A DNA stretch of 60,000 bases from Adiantum capillus-veneris (lineage: Eukaryota; Streptophyta; Polypodiopsida; Polypodiales; Pteridaceae). The stretch spans positions 112,888,469-112,948,468 of the forward strand of contig CM043951.1 in NCBI GenBank assembly GCA_014529385.2, read 5' to 3'. Numbering within the stretch: the stretch's first letter is position 1; each line of letters opens with the position of its first letter. This document shows positions 12,521 to 23,793 of the stretch, one piece after another. The translations under genes were made by a program, and so were the position numbers. The notes beneath the pieces are model-generated. The model was not told where the DNA came from. It saw nothing but the letters and a program-made list of their open reading frames with translations, and searched no databases.

Positions 12521-12536
12521 AGCCTTATCAAAATCC

Positions 12537-13555
12537 TCAGGAGAGAGAGGACCCTTTGGGTTTTTTAGCTGCTTCAGAATTGGCTACTATAAATTTTCTT
12601 TTATTGTGCCCATACTGTGTGCGTGTATTACCATGTGTATTAGCAGGCATGTCATTATTATGTAATTTCTTTTCATCAAGAATATCATGAATGTGTGCTT
12701 TCACTATGGCCTCCTCAAGTGTTTTAGGGTCCTGAGTCTTGACGTGCTTCTTAAGCTCTGGCGTTAGACCGTGGATAAACCCATGTACTTGTTGAAAGGT
12801 GTCTAGTCCTTCCAACTTGAGGATAACATCGTGATAGTGAGAGATATATTCAAGTAATGATGGGTGTTGACGCATGGAACACCTGCCCGAAGCCATCCAA
12901 TTCCAGTCTGCCTCATTTGTAGGCAAGAATTATTTGCGAAACATAGCCTCAAAGGCTGCCCAACTCTGTGGTATGATGTTCTTCTCCTTGAGAGACATCC
13001 ACTACTTGTAGGCCTTGCCTTCCAGAGTTAAACTTGTTTGCAGTCTCTGACTGCGTCCGGAGTACGCCGTAAGGCATGAATTCCATCCCACTTGCTGAGA
13101 AAGATATTCATAGCATCCTTATTACGATCTTAGTCTTCCCCCTTAAAAGTCGGTGGTTTGGTGTTTTTCAACAACTCATCCACCTCCTTTGCAGTGAGAG
13201 TGTGCAAAGAATCTAGAGATGGACCTTGTCCATGATCAGAAGGGCCTCACCCCTGAGTAGTAGTGTGCTCATGCATGTGTGTCTCAACAGGGCTCTTGGC
13301 CTACTGTTGCGTGAGTTGTATCACTAATGTAGATAAGTTAGTGACGTTTTCATTTAGAGATGCAAAGTTTCCTTCCATTACTGATATGCGTGTATGAAGT
13401 GCATGAACTTCTTGAATATCAAGAAACTCATAAACGTCATCACCTCCCGTAGCGTCCCAGGAACCCTCCGTGAGAGCATCCGACCGCAAGCCATCATGGG
13501 CAGGATCAGGCGTATGATGCTTGAAATCAAAAGTCATGTTGATATCTGAATCCAT
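12537..13555 (-). pseudogene. Element C gag remnant
   Basis: The gag starts at 13555 with MDSDINMTFDFKHH and an acidic N-terminus followed by a heptad-like segment (HALHTRISVMEGNFASLNEN). The frame breaks at 13301 and the capsid C-terminal part is readable at 12926-12537 (LEYISHYHDVILKLEGLDTF, GFIHGLTPELKKHVKTQDPK), leading into the zinc knuckle. The family differs from A and B: there is no similarity in gag, and the knuckle linker is short. Stops and frameshifts between 12930 and 13300 prevent expression. Confidence 0.7.
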
Positions 13556-14000
13556 GGTGACATTGTGCAGTGGAAGGAATAGAAAGAAAAATACGAGGAG
13601 TCAAAAAAGAATCCCGTAGTCGTAATTGGCACCACAGGTGATAAGTTATGTTGGCGACTGATGTGAAAGAGTCGTCGTCAATGAATGTTGATGCGATGTG
13701 GCACTTTCTGCAGTTTGGGAGGAGGAACGAGAAATTAACGTTTTTTGAAGATGTTCGCGGCCGTTGGCGAGATTATGTTGCCTTTGCTATACCAGGATTT
13801 AATTTCAAAACTTTGTAGCTTATTTATTCTTTGCCTGCTGAACAGAATGCTGTGAATCGAGTCCGTGACTCCCTTGCGGTATGCCGAGATGCCTTTTGTC
13901 TCGTAAGAGTGTGTGCCGGGGTGGGCATGCACCCTAATTTTTTAAAAAAACTTGCCCAATTCTTTGGACCTTAGGGCAAGTGTGAAAAACACTCACTATA
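13556..14000 (-). other. Element C leader and probable LTR start
   Basis: Upstream of the element C gag the minus strand reads GTGGTGCCAATTACGAC, a possible non-Met primer site (plus strand about 13615-13632). It is preceded by sequence whose plus-strand copy starts TGATAAGTTATGTTGG (about 13637), a plausible LTR boundary. No second LTR is available for comparison, so both limits are tentative. Confidence 0.35.
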
Positions 14001-14479
14001 AACGGCTATGGCCGCTCCTCCAGGCCGCCGACTAGAGAAGGAAGCTCGCAGCACCCTGTGTGGTGCTCAAATGGGGTTGCCAAAAAAATAGTTTTAGATC
14101 AGCAGGGCCGCACACACCCTTCAAGGCCAAATTCGCACTGTGCTGAGCAGATGCTCCCTGTCGTTAGCCTTGCTTGCAAGCGGTGTTGCCATAGGCACCC
14201 TCTCATCGAGGTCACGCCTCGGGGAGAAGGCACGCCTCCATGCACATGCAACGAGCTTCAAAAAGGTGGGGCTCTCCACGCGCTTGTGTTCCAAAAAACA
14301 AGCAACTTGGCTCTTAGTACCAGTGTAATGCATGGGTGACTCGACCCTGGAATTCACCTCCCAACCTCCCACTTTATAGGTAGGCTCCTAGCCTTTTGCC
14401 CTAGCTGGATTCCCTTGTCCACACTGCCTAGTCTGGCCCCTAGCCCAGTCCGTGACTCCTAGGCCTTGCCCTTGTCCTG
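14001..14479. other. GC-richer patch, possible foreign LTR fragment
   Basis: The composition is less AT-rich than the surroundings. GCTCTTAGTACCAGTGTAATG near 14310-14330 looks like a decayed primer site next to an LTR start (compare GCTCTGATACCAATGTAATG in element A). The next 150 bp differ from the other LTRs and join LTR-like sequence at about 14480. Apparent frames at 14058-14372 overlap on both strands and are not supported as genes. Confidence 0.35.
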
Positions 14480-16146
14480 ACACTCAGACCCAAGACCTCA
14501 CACACCTTCAAGGATGGTGAGAGCTAGCGGGAATGAGAGTAGATTGAGAGGAAGAAGGAGTAGTATTACGAGAAAGATGTACATCTCCTCACATAATCAC
14601 TCTCATATTAGCATAGCTTAGCTTAGTAATTAGCATAGTAGAGGAGATGAGCATGCATTGAAGCTTGTCTCTTGATTGGATTTTCATCACAAAGCCAAGA
14701 TTTGTTTGTGTAGGTCTCCCTTCTCACAAGCTTGGAATAGGTGATAGATTTCCATTAAAGCTTGAGAAGGCAAGAGAGAGTCTTCTTACTCCACACATGG
14801 ACTAGTGTGAGTGTGTATGCAATAGTCCCTTGAGAAAATCAGCCCCCTCTCTCTCTTGGTCGACCCCTCTTGCTATTTGCTCATGCTCACACCTTATTGG
14901 ACTTCTCCAGGCTTAGCCAATGGAATTTCAAGAGCATAAGTGTGAGTTGTATGCAATAATCCCTTGAGAAAATCAGACCCCTCTCTCTCTTGGTCGACCC
15001 CTCTTGCTATTTGCTCATGCTCACACCTTATTGGACCTCTCCAAGCTTAGCCAATGGAATTTCAAGAGCATAAGTGATAGCCTTCTGACATGTGTCTCCC
15101 TTTCCCCTTTTATGAGAGCTTTAGTTAATTAATTAATGCAACTAAACTCTCATTGGATCCCTTTGTCTCCTGGCCAATAGGAATCAGGCAAGCCATTCGG
15201 CTGCTGAATTCTCATTGGACCCCTTGCGAGACTGTCCAAAAGTCTTCTAGAGAGCTTAATTCATATTGGTTGTTTTATTAAGTGTTTTTAAATTAATTAG
15301 ACTAGATTTACTCTAGCCTAATTCTCATTGGTCCACATCCATGGCCATCCAATAGGATTGGAGTACACCTTGTGGGGATCTGGGCTAGGAGGCTGACATG
15401 TGTCCCTCTTTCCCCTTGCGTAAAGGAAGCTTGTGAGTGTGTGTGTGTGTTTCTCTCTCATCCCCTACTTTGAGGGCTCGCCCCCTCTTAAGTAGGACTC
15501 TTTGAATACTTTTGGCACACACACTAAGCATCCAATTTTCCTAGTGATTGACCTTTGGACACAACCTTTGAATTTTGGAACCTTTGCATTTTCGAAGTCT
15601 TAATGGGCTGAACCTTAGGGTCTTTTAAGCCCATTGTTGCATATTGCTCTTTTGCAGATGGTCCCTCCTTTGGATCCCTATTTTCCATCCTTTGGATCCC
15701 TATTGTGGCCGGTATGCCAGCTTAACCAATATTTTAGGTTTTTCTCCCCTGGCACTTCCCCATAATATTAAATGATCAGTTTAACATGAGAAAATCATTT
15801 AGGAGATTAGTATTAGTTATTATGAAATTACCTCTCTCTTGAAATCATAGTTGTCCTTGACTATGGGGTAGAGAGGATAAGGCATATGCATTAGTCCTTT
15901 TTCTAGCAGGTAGAGGATCCCTATGTTACCCTACGACATCATTCCAGATTGGATGACTAGTCCATTTGGCACTTGAGAGCCTAAGCTCCCGGAAGCATGT
16001 CTACACATTAGTCCTATCAATCTTCCATAGTAGAGTGACAAGATCTACTTGGTGTTTGGGAGATGTTGTCTCCACAAACTTGATCTAAGCATGCAATAGT
16101 ACTTCACATTTGTGCACAATAAAGAAAAAGAGAGTCTTATAAGACA
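14480..16146 (-). mobile_element. Element B/D 3' LTR with internal tandem duplication
   Basis: It is highly similar to 24100-25356 throughout (ACCCAAGACCTCACACACC, ATGGTGAGAGCTAGCGGG, GAGCATGCATTGAAGCTTGT). The right end ATAAGACA (16146) is next to AAAAATTTCTTCATTTT, a purine tract on the element strand that would serve as the polypurine primer. Positions 14807-14941 are repeated in tandem at 14942-15073, with a period of 135 bp; the partner LTR has only one copy. The left end is replaced by other sequence at about 14480, so the outer edge of the LTR is lost or chimeric. Confidence 0.7.
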
Positions 16147-16187
16147 AAAAATTTCTTCATTTTAAACATTTGTACATTTGCTTAGTG

Positions 16188-16541
16188 TTAGGAAGCATTG
16201 TAAGCATTGACAAGGTTTAGGATATCCTTTAGTTGTATGCCTTGCGTCCATCTAGCATCTTCAAAAGGATAATTCTTAAACTTAATAAGGTATTTTCGGA
16301 TAGTCTTACCGCCTCTTAGTACTTTGTCTTCATGTCAGAGAATGGACTCGGGCTCCAACACCTCTTACTGGTCCTTGATCTCCAGTGGGTCTTCAATAGT
16401 TGGTTCTTGAGGTGGTTCTCCTTTGTAAGGCTTTAGTAGGCTCACATGAAAAGCATTGTATATGAGCCAATGGCTGGGAAACTTGAGTTGATTGGCCTAA
16501 GAATCTGGAAGGAGCCATAGTACCTTTTTTCTAACTTAGTG
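16188..16541 (-). pseudogene. Integrase C-terminus and chromodomain of element B/D
   Basis: The minus-strand translation runs KLEKRYYGSFQILRPINSSF, then YNAFHVSLLKPYKGEPP, the C-terminal integrase fold of chromoviruses. It then gives HEDKVLRGGKTIRKYLIKFK and NYPFEDARW, a chromodomain with its aromatic and acidic landmarks. The terminal stop is at 16188. In chromoviruses this domain steers integration toward heterochromatin by binding modified histone H3. Two internal stops are present: one after EIKDQ and one after PESIL. The second lies where chromodomains usually have Arg or another polar residue. Confidence 0.8.
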
Positions 16542-19209
16542 AGGCGGTCCAGGGCGGGCAACAAGAGAGGCGGCCTCTAAACACCCCTCAAGGCTCCCGT
16601 GCTGCTCAATTGGGGCTGGGGCAACCACAAGCACAACAAAACAACAAACCCACAGCCAAACCCAAACAAGATAGGGGCACCACCTAGTTATGGTATGCGA
16701 ACTAGGACGCAAGAGAGATTTTTGTACAACCAAGAAGATGCACCACACAACACACACAAGCAACCTCACACCAAGACACACACAAAATGGACCAGAGAGA
16801 GCTAGAGCAAAGGGAAGAGAGAGAGGAAAGGATCTTGCGTAATACCTTATTTGTGACTTGCAAATGGAGATGGTTCGTTATGATGCTATCGTAGAACTTG
16901 TACAAAACTCACTCAATGCTTAGTGATTGCTAATCATTGCCAAAACACACACACACTGTCTTAGGGTGTGGGAGACCTCTCACCACAATACCCTCTTACA
17001 ATGGACACAAAACTGGCAATGAAAAACACACTAAAACACTTTCTAAAATCAAGATCAACCGATAAAAACTCAAAATACACAAGTCACCTTGAATTCACCA
17101 AACCGTATTGCACAAATGGAAGGACGAAGATTTGAACGTCGAATCACGCCTTTGATGCACCAAACCTCAATTTATTGATGATGAAGGAGCATGTACAATA
17201 GTGGTTTTGAGATTTGTGGAACTCACGCTCTCTCACTTGCAATGTGTAGCTTGAAGGCTTCTCTCACACCAAGAGTGAAGCTCACAAGTGGTTGCTACAC
17301 CTAAGTCTCTCCTCACGCATAGAGTGTTGGGGTGCTATGTGAGATGTTGGAGGTTGTTTTACAAGAAGGAGAGGGGCCTATTTATAGGTTGGAGACCCCT
17401 CATAAAGATTATTGGAAATCCTAATTTACAAGCTAACAAATCAGGATTATTATTTTTTTGAATATCAAAACATTGCGGGCCTTCTTTGTCTGCTTGAGTC
17501 ATGGGTGTGGGCTCAAAAGAGAGCATTATTGATGGTGAATAAGGTGAAAGTAGAGTTTTAAGGAAAAGGAGAGAGAGAGGGAGAGAGAGAAAGTTACTTT
17601 GTACATGTCTTGAGGTGAGGTGTCTTTTATGGTTAGGTCAATGCTATTTTGTGTTAGTATGTTAGTCGTTAGTAATCACTAGAAATTTAATGTTACATTT
17701 ACAATGGGTAGAGTGAGTTGATTTGATGAAGGAAGAGGGGTGAATTAAAAGAGAATCATTGAGATGGTGAAGCTTTGAAGAAGCTTGAACTCACCCTTGT
17801 GTAGATTGTGGAAAAAATGACTGTTGGTCTTCTTCTTCTTCTTCGCTTCTTTACGCCGCCGCCATGGTTGACCACCACGATGAAAAGATGATTTGTTGAT
17901 GAAAAATCCTCAATTTGCAGAAGTTATCATGGTTAAGATGCTGAATTTTAGATATTTTAGGAGAGGTAAATGAAATTGTAACATAGAAGCAATAGAGAGA
18001 GACATGGAGAGGGTGTATGTATGTAGAGGTTCATAAAAGAACTATAGGGATGAGAGAGAAGGGTAATGGTGAAGAGGGTGGGAGAAGCCATGGAAATTGC
18101 AGGTTTGAGTGAGGGAAGGAGAGGGAGGGATGTGTAAGAGTGAGTAGGTGTGTGGAAGGGTGAGAGAAGACTAAGGGTTACTTGTGAGAAAAGTGGGCAA
18201 ACTGGGGTCCACTCAAAAAATCATAGCTCACCGCTGGTAGCTCCAAAAATCATGAAAAAATTTGAGGTGATTATTCAGAGCGTGGGCTACATTTTCTCTT
18301 TTGACCACCGCTCCAAATTCGGAGTGGAGATAGGTGCCAAAATTCTCACCAAAAAGCCTGTTTTTTATGCCTGCAAAAGTCTTTTAGTGGCCCCCTCCTT
18401 TGTTGAATTTGTACAATGCATCCAAGAGTGAGCCCCTCCTTTGTCATATTATAATACAAAGCATTCAAGTTGCCCTTGACCCATGCATGGAGGAGGATTA
18501 TTGGTGAAATAAGAAATATATACATGGTGGGACTAGTGTATGGACTATTCATGGACTTTAGCTCAATGAGCACATGGTGTTAGAATAATGAGTAAAAATA
18601 ATAATAAAAATATGGAGGAGTTATGGATATGGAAAGATATTGGAATCATATGATATGGTCCCTCCTTGAATTATTTTGGGTGAAAGAGGAAAATGTATGC
18701 AAGTAAATAATATAATAAAAGTAACCAATGAGTAGAAATCAATTTTTTGTTTTCACGAGGGTGAGGGTGAAAATGTGGGAGTGATTTGTATAAAGGAAAA
18801 ATATGAGGTTAGAGTATGTACATATTGGCAAAAAATATAATTATGGTGTAAGAGGATGAAAGAAGGTGTACATAGGTTTAATAAAACACACACCTAAGTA
18901 GAAATATTTAAATAAAATACCAAAATAATTATAAAAAATCCCTATATTTAGGCCATATATACAATGAAATATTTACACACAAAGAGGCCATAATATACTT
19001 TTATTTTTTTATTTATTTTTATTTTTTTTGGCTCACCTAGCCCAGTGACTAGCTAGCTGAGGGTTTTTAAGAAGATATGGGAAAAGTCCCGTGACTAACG
19101 CACGCCTATGTACAGTGAAATGGTAGGGATAGCCACAGTGTTTGGGTGATTTTGATAGGGTGAGGTAACTCACTGTGGCAATTACAAAGAGCCGAAAAAA
19201 CGGCTATCA
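16542..19209. other. Unidentified DNA splitting the integrase of element B/D
   Basis: No coding frame is supported. The left part (16542-17450) contains CA-rich text and, on the minus strand, CCAACCTATAAATAGG (about 17380-17395), a TATA-box-like site. It reads like the leader or LTR of another element. 17460-18960 is purine-rich (GAGAGA runs near 17570 and 18000), then AT-rich, with T-runs at about 18998-19029. Near the right edge are a CCACAGTG/CACTGTGG pair (about 19133-19141 and 19172-19180) and the hairpin AGCCGAAAAAACGGCT (about 19189-19204). The integrase fragments on either side share CATAGTAC. Confidence 0.4.
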
Positions 19210-20447
19210 TTAGCATAGTACTTTTGGTGTCCCGTAGGATTCTTGCTCGTCGTGTGCCTTAATCAAGCCTTTGGGAAATTTGAGTAAGACCCAAAAATCA
19301 TTTTCTTTAAAGGATTGGGATCTTTTGTGCTTGTCAACAATAGCCTTTTGCCTTTGCGGTGAGATAGAGATAGCATCCTTAATCTTTTGGAAAGAGTCTT
19401 GTAGGTCTCGGCTATACTCATCTATAGTGAAGATCTTCCCGTGTAGCTTAAGTAGCAGGGGACTTTTTGACCTTCCCTCAATTACCTCAAAAGGTGATTT
19501 TCCCATGGAAGTATGTACAATGTTATTGTAGGCATACTCCACTAAGGGTGAGTACATCTCCCATCGGGATCTTTGATCTACTTCCGTGACATAGGCTTTT
19601 AGTAGATCGAGAATTGTTAGGTTAGCTATTTTTCTTTGGCCATCCGTTTGCGGGTGATAGGTTGAAGAGAAATTTAGCCTTATTCCTAAAGTCTCAAAGA
19701 GACCCTTCCAAAAACTACTGGTCATTCTAGGATCTCTATCCGACACTATGGACATTGGCGAGCCATGGTACTTGAAGATTTGTGAAATGAAGAGGGTTGC
19801 CATTTGATGGGGTTTGATATTTTTTTGGATAGGTATTGAACCTATCTACTATCGTCCATATTCCCGTATTCCTATCGATAGAGTTAGGCAATCCAAAGAT
19901 AAAAACCATGGATATGCTCTCCCATGGTGAATAAGGGATTGGAGGTTGAAGCAACCCAGGTTGCTTCCCTCTATCAAACTTTGTCTTTTGGCATACCACA
20001 CATTTAGAAACATACTCTTGTATGTTTGCTTTCATGGTAGTCCAATAGAAATATGTTTCAATCCCCTTTTAGGGTAGACTCAATTCCTTTATGCACCACA
20101 TAAGGAGGAGAATGAGATTCATACATTACTTTCTCACGTAGTGAATTAGTAACACATAGTCTATTTCCATAGAGAAGATAATTATCTTGTAAAGTAAATG
20201 GTTCCTCTTTCTTCCCTAGTGCAAGGGATGAAATCCCATATTTAAAATTGGGATTAATAGCATACTCATCTATCATAGAAGATAGATCATTGTGAGTTGT
20301 TATGGAAACCGCATTCAGTCTTGGCCATCTTGAGAGTGCATCGGCTACTTGATTATGCTTGCCAACAATATGAGCAATATCAAAATGAAATTGGGAAAGG
20401 AAATTTGCCCACCTCATTTGTTTGTCGGAGAGCTTGGTCTGCCTCAT
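19210..20447 (-). pseudogene. Element B RNase H end and integrase remnant
   Basis: 20447-20058 encodes the RNase H end and the start of integrase (HIVGKHNQVADALSRWPRLN, ESHSPPYVVHKGIESTLKGD). 20035-19736 gives the zinc-binding CVVCQK and the start of the catalytic core. 19803-19210 gives VSDRDPRMTSSFWKGLFETL and FSSTYHPQTDGQRKIAN. The core aspartate in SDRD is present. The catalytic glutamate expected after DGQ is replaced (DGQRKIAN), and the frame changes twice. The 3' end stops at the KYYG box. The enzyme would join element DNA to the genome; this copy is dead. Confidence 0.8.
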
Positions 20448-21400
20448 GAAGTACTAGCTTAAGGCTTTGGTGATCTGTTTACAGAATGAAAGGAGTCCTC
20501 AATAAATAGTTCTTCCATGAGTTTAACGCATGTAGAAATGCAAGGAGTTCCTTTTCATATATACCTAGATCTTGCTCAATAGGGTCGAGCCTTCAACTTT
20601 CATAAGCTATGGCATGCTTTTCTTGGATCAGAAAAACTCAAGGCAATCACTACAAGCGTCACATTGGACCTCAATTGGCTTTGAGAGATCCGACACTATA
20701 AGCACATGTTGAGAGATAAGCTTTTCGCAAGCATTGTTCTCCTTGGAAGACCATGTATACCTAAAATTTTTCTTTGTTAGGTCATGTAATGGTCTCGCAA
20801 TTTGTGAGAACTTTTCTATGAAGCGTCTATTGTATGCACACATACCTATAAAGCTTCTTAGTTCATGAAGATTCCTTGGTTTAGGCCATCCTTTTATTAC
20901 CTCTAACTTTGATGGATCCATTTGGATGCCATCTTGAGAGATAATGTGACCTAAATAATAAATCTCTTGCAAGAAAAATTCACTTTTTTTTTTATTAACA
21001 TAAAGTTTATTCTCTTTTAGAACGTGAAATATTACTTGGAGGTGTTGCTTGTGTTCGTCTAATGAACTAAAGTAAATGATGATATCATCAAAGAACACTC
21101 CACTAAAGGTTCAGTGAGGCATGGATAGCTTCTCCATCAAGCGGTTGAATGTGGCTGGTGCATTGGTCAAGCCCAAAGGCATGACAATATATTTGTAAAG
21201 ACCAAATGTAGTGCAAAATGCATTCTTTACAATGTCTTGATCAACTATCCTTATTTGATGATAGCAACTTTTTAGGTCAATCCTACTGAAGTAGGTGGAC
21301 CCTTGTAGCTTATCAAATAGGTCTTCTACCTGTGGAACATTAGGTTCATTTTGAGAATCTTAAACAAAAATCCTATACACGGAAATAGAGCTCTTGATTG
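20448..21400 (-). pseudogene. Element B reverse transcriptase / RNase H remnant
   Basis: 21098-20628 encodes FFDDIIIYFSSLDEHKQHLQ, with both active-site aspartates, then YLGHIISQDGIQMDPSKLEV and LHELRSFIGMCAYNRRFIEK, as far as the first RNase H residues (KPIEVQCDACSD). The fingers and palm upstream (21100-21400) are broken into short pieces. A small insertion near 20450 breaks the QSLEYFM-like segment that is intact in element A. Confidence 0.8.
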
Positions 21401-21457
21401 ACTTATTGAAAGCTTATGTATGTACAATGGGTATGGTGTTATCCATCTCTTTGGCAT

Positions 21458-22228
21458 CTATGTACATATCCTTTTCCCTGAACCTAAAGTAGATTCTCCT
21501 TTCAGGGAATTTAACATTGGAAGCCATGTGATCAACCATGGTGCCCCTAGGATTACATCCTCGTGCTTGAGAGGAGAGATAAAGAAGTCCTCTTTGTCCA
21601 CATAGCTTTGGACATGGAGCCTCAACTTCCCAATTAAGGGAGTGACTGAAGTTTCTTTCCCCTTGAAAGCACCATCTGCAGGTAGGACATCTCCCATCTC
21701 ATAAGCTTGTATGCCTAGCTTGGTGGCCAACTCCGTGGATATGAAATTGTGAGTAGAACCAGGGTCAAAGAGAATAAAAGAATCATATTCTCTTACCTTT
21801 CCCCAAGGATGGCATAGAGGAGATCCTTTGTGGTGAGTTTCCTCCTCTTGGATTTCGACCAAGGTAGCTCTAGGAGGCTCATGGCGGGTGTTCTTTTGGG
21901 GACAAGTGCGGTACGCATGCCCTTGCTGGCCGCACTTGAAACATTGGTTATCCTTGTGATAATTCTCAAGCTCTTCAGGAGAGAGTTTGTTTTTGCCTTT
22001 GTAAACTCCCCTCTCCTTCGCTTTGTTGGAATTTCCCTTATGAGACTTTTGGACATTGTCCTTCCCCTTAGGCTCATTGGAACCCTTCTTTTTCGTGGGC
22101 TTAGAATTTTTTTTAGCCCCTATTTGGAAATTGATTTGAGAGGCCACCATAGTATGGTGTATAACCGCAGATATGGTGCGTGGCCTTTGGGAGTTGACAT
22201 ACTCGGCTATTTCTTCAGTTAAGACCAC
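21458..22228 (-). pseudogene. Element B nucleocapsid and protease, long open stretch
   Basis: 256 codons are uninterrupted. Residues about 25-95 form a basic linker. The CCHC knuckle CFKCGQQGHAYRTC is complete at about residues 97-110. The retropepsin box is FILFDPGSTHNFISTELATK, in which the family motif D-S/T-G appears as D-P-G. It ends with DVILGAPWL, where a chromovirus protease usually has ILG(M/R)PWL. This is the best preserved part of the element. The frame matches that of the gag upstream. Confidence 0.85.
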
Positions 22229-23389
22229 ACAAAATTGTTGCTTTTAATTTCGAAAATCCAACTTTTTGAAGACAGTGGCTTCGAGTTGTAGGTCCCAAAA
22301 CTTTTCTACATATTTGTGAATGGATTCGTAGGGAGAGAGCTTCAGGCTTCTCCATTCGATGAGTACTTTGTCTTTGGCATCGGTGGCCAAAAAGTGCTTC
22401 ATAATGGAATCTCTTAAAGCTTTCCATGTTTGTGGAGCTTCACCGTTGGCCGGTAGGCTAGACCACCATTGCTTGGCGGACTTTTGAAAGTGCATAGCTA
22501 CATGAAGTAGCTTAGAGGACTCCGTGAATCCCTCATCTCCGAATGCCGCATCAAATTGTTGAATAAAGGCCAAGACTTTGTCTGTAGCACCAAAGGTGCC
22601 ATCGTAGGTAAGGAAAGAGATGCTCTTTCCTCCCTCTTTGAACTTATTGAGCTTGGACTACCTCTTCCACGTGGCATAGTATTTCCTATGGTCTCTTCTT
22701 TTTTATGGTTCCAAGGTTGCACCATCACTTTTTTCAGAAGATGAAAAATTTGAGGAAGATGGAGAAGAGGGTGACCTTTTTATCGCCTTTTTCTTGCCTT
22801 GATCTTCTTTGTTCGCACCATCACTCTCATAAGAGGATGAGGATGAAGAAGATGGAGAACAGGGTGTCCTCTTTCTTGCCTTTTTCTTCTCTTGCTTTTT
22901 GCCATCCCTCTTTGAATTATGGTGTGGAGAAGTGTGCGATGGTCTTCTCTATTTTGGAGGTGATGGTGAGAGTTTAGCCCGCCATCTTCGTGGACCCATC
23001 TCCATCGAGGTGGCAAGAGACTCGCTTCTTTCTCATTCCTTCGGTGGGGGCTCTTGAATTATAATTTGGGAAGGAGATGCATCATCAAGTAGCAAATTCT
23101 TGAGCCCTTTGTATGGATCCTCTTCTTCTTCTCGAGTCGGAGAGGGGCCTCTTTTGGGAGTCTTGCGAGGAGGCTTCCTAGGTACTCTCTCGTCATGGTG
23201 GGGAGTTTGGAGAATCCCATGAGCACAAAGCTGCCATTGCACTTCACTTTGGAGGGATGGATTGCCCATGGCTTGTTGAAGCCTAGAAACAAGGTAGTTA
23301 ACAACCATAGGGGCATCATTAGTATCTTTCTTATTAGCAAAATTGAAGTTACCAACATTAATTTCACTCTCTTTACTATTGTCAACCAT
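22229..23389 (-). pseudogene. Element B gag remnant
   Basis: It starts at 23389 (MVDNSKESEINVGNFNF) with a charged N-terminus, PRKPPRKTPKRGPSPTR near 23140. The capsid section at 22573-22244 encodes MAFIQQFDAAFGDEGFTESS, AKQWWSSLPANGEAPQTW and YEKFWDLQLEATV-like text (read HKYVEKFWDLQLEATV). The N-terminal, capsid and nucleocapsid parts share one frame, separated by stops; a basic Ser/Lys-rich region lies between them (22600-23030). Confidence 0.75.
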
Positions 23390-23780
23390 TCTAGCAACTT
23401 TTAGGTGTACTTTGGCACTTCAAGCTCTAGTTTCTACTCCTCTTTAGTACCCCTTTAGAGAAAGCACTCAAGCTATTATACCCATGGCTCGAATACCATT
23501 AATTGAAATGAATAGAAGAGAGGGTCTTTCAACACCAAATCATCACCGGATCCTATCAAGATTCTAATAGCTCAATAGTGGTTAGGCCGTAGGCAAGCCC
23601 CGTAGGGCTCCACTATTAAGACCATAGCTCTTGACGGTGATGCCCTGTTATCTACACGAAGGCAGGCTCACTGCAAGGTTGAAAAATCCCTATTCTAATT
23701 ACTCATTTGCAATTAATAATAACAACCATTTATAGCTATCTTGAGGACCTCCCTTCCTGAGCAAGAAAAGAGAAACCTGT

Positions 23781-23792
23781 GCTCTGATACCA
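23781..23792 (-). promoter_or_regulatory. Element B primer binding site (initiator tRNA-Met type)
   Basis: GCTCTGATACCA on the plus strand is identical to the primer sites of elements A and G, and is followed by A and the LTR start TGTAACATTT. The 23400-23780 stretch between gag and this site is the untranslated leader. Confidence 0.85.
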
Positions 23793-23793
23793 A

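Noticed and set aside
16536-16905. Cys/Val-rich minus-strand frames
   Set aside because: Antisense of CACACA- and CAAC-rich non-coding text; two overlapping frames give equally low-complexity products.
19189-19204. Hairpin AGCCG(A6)CGGCT as a bacterial-type terminator
   Set aside because: The window is plant nuclear DNA; the hairpin is more plausibly part of an inserted element's end.
21830-22222. 130-codon plus-strand frame
   Set aside because: Antisense to the well-supported element B nucleocapsid/protease frame; its leucine-rich composition is typical of such shadows.
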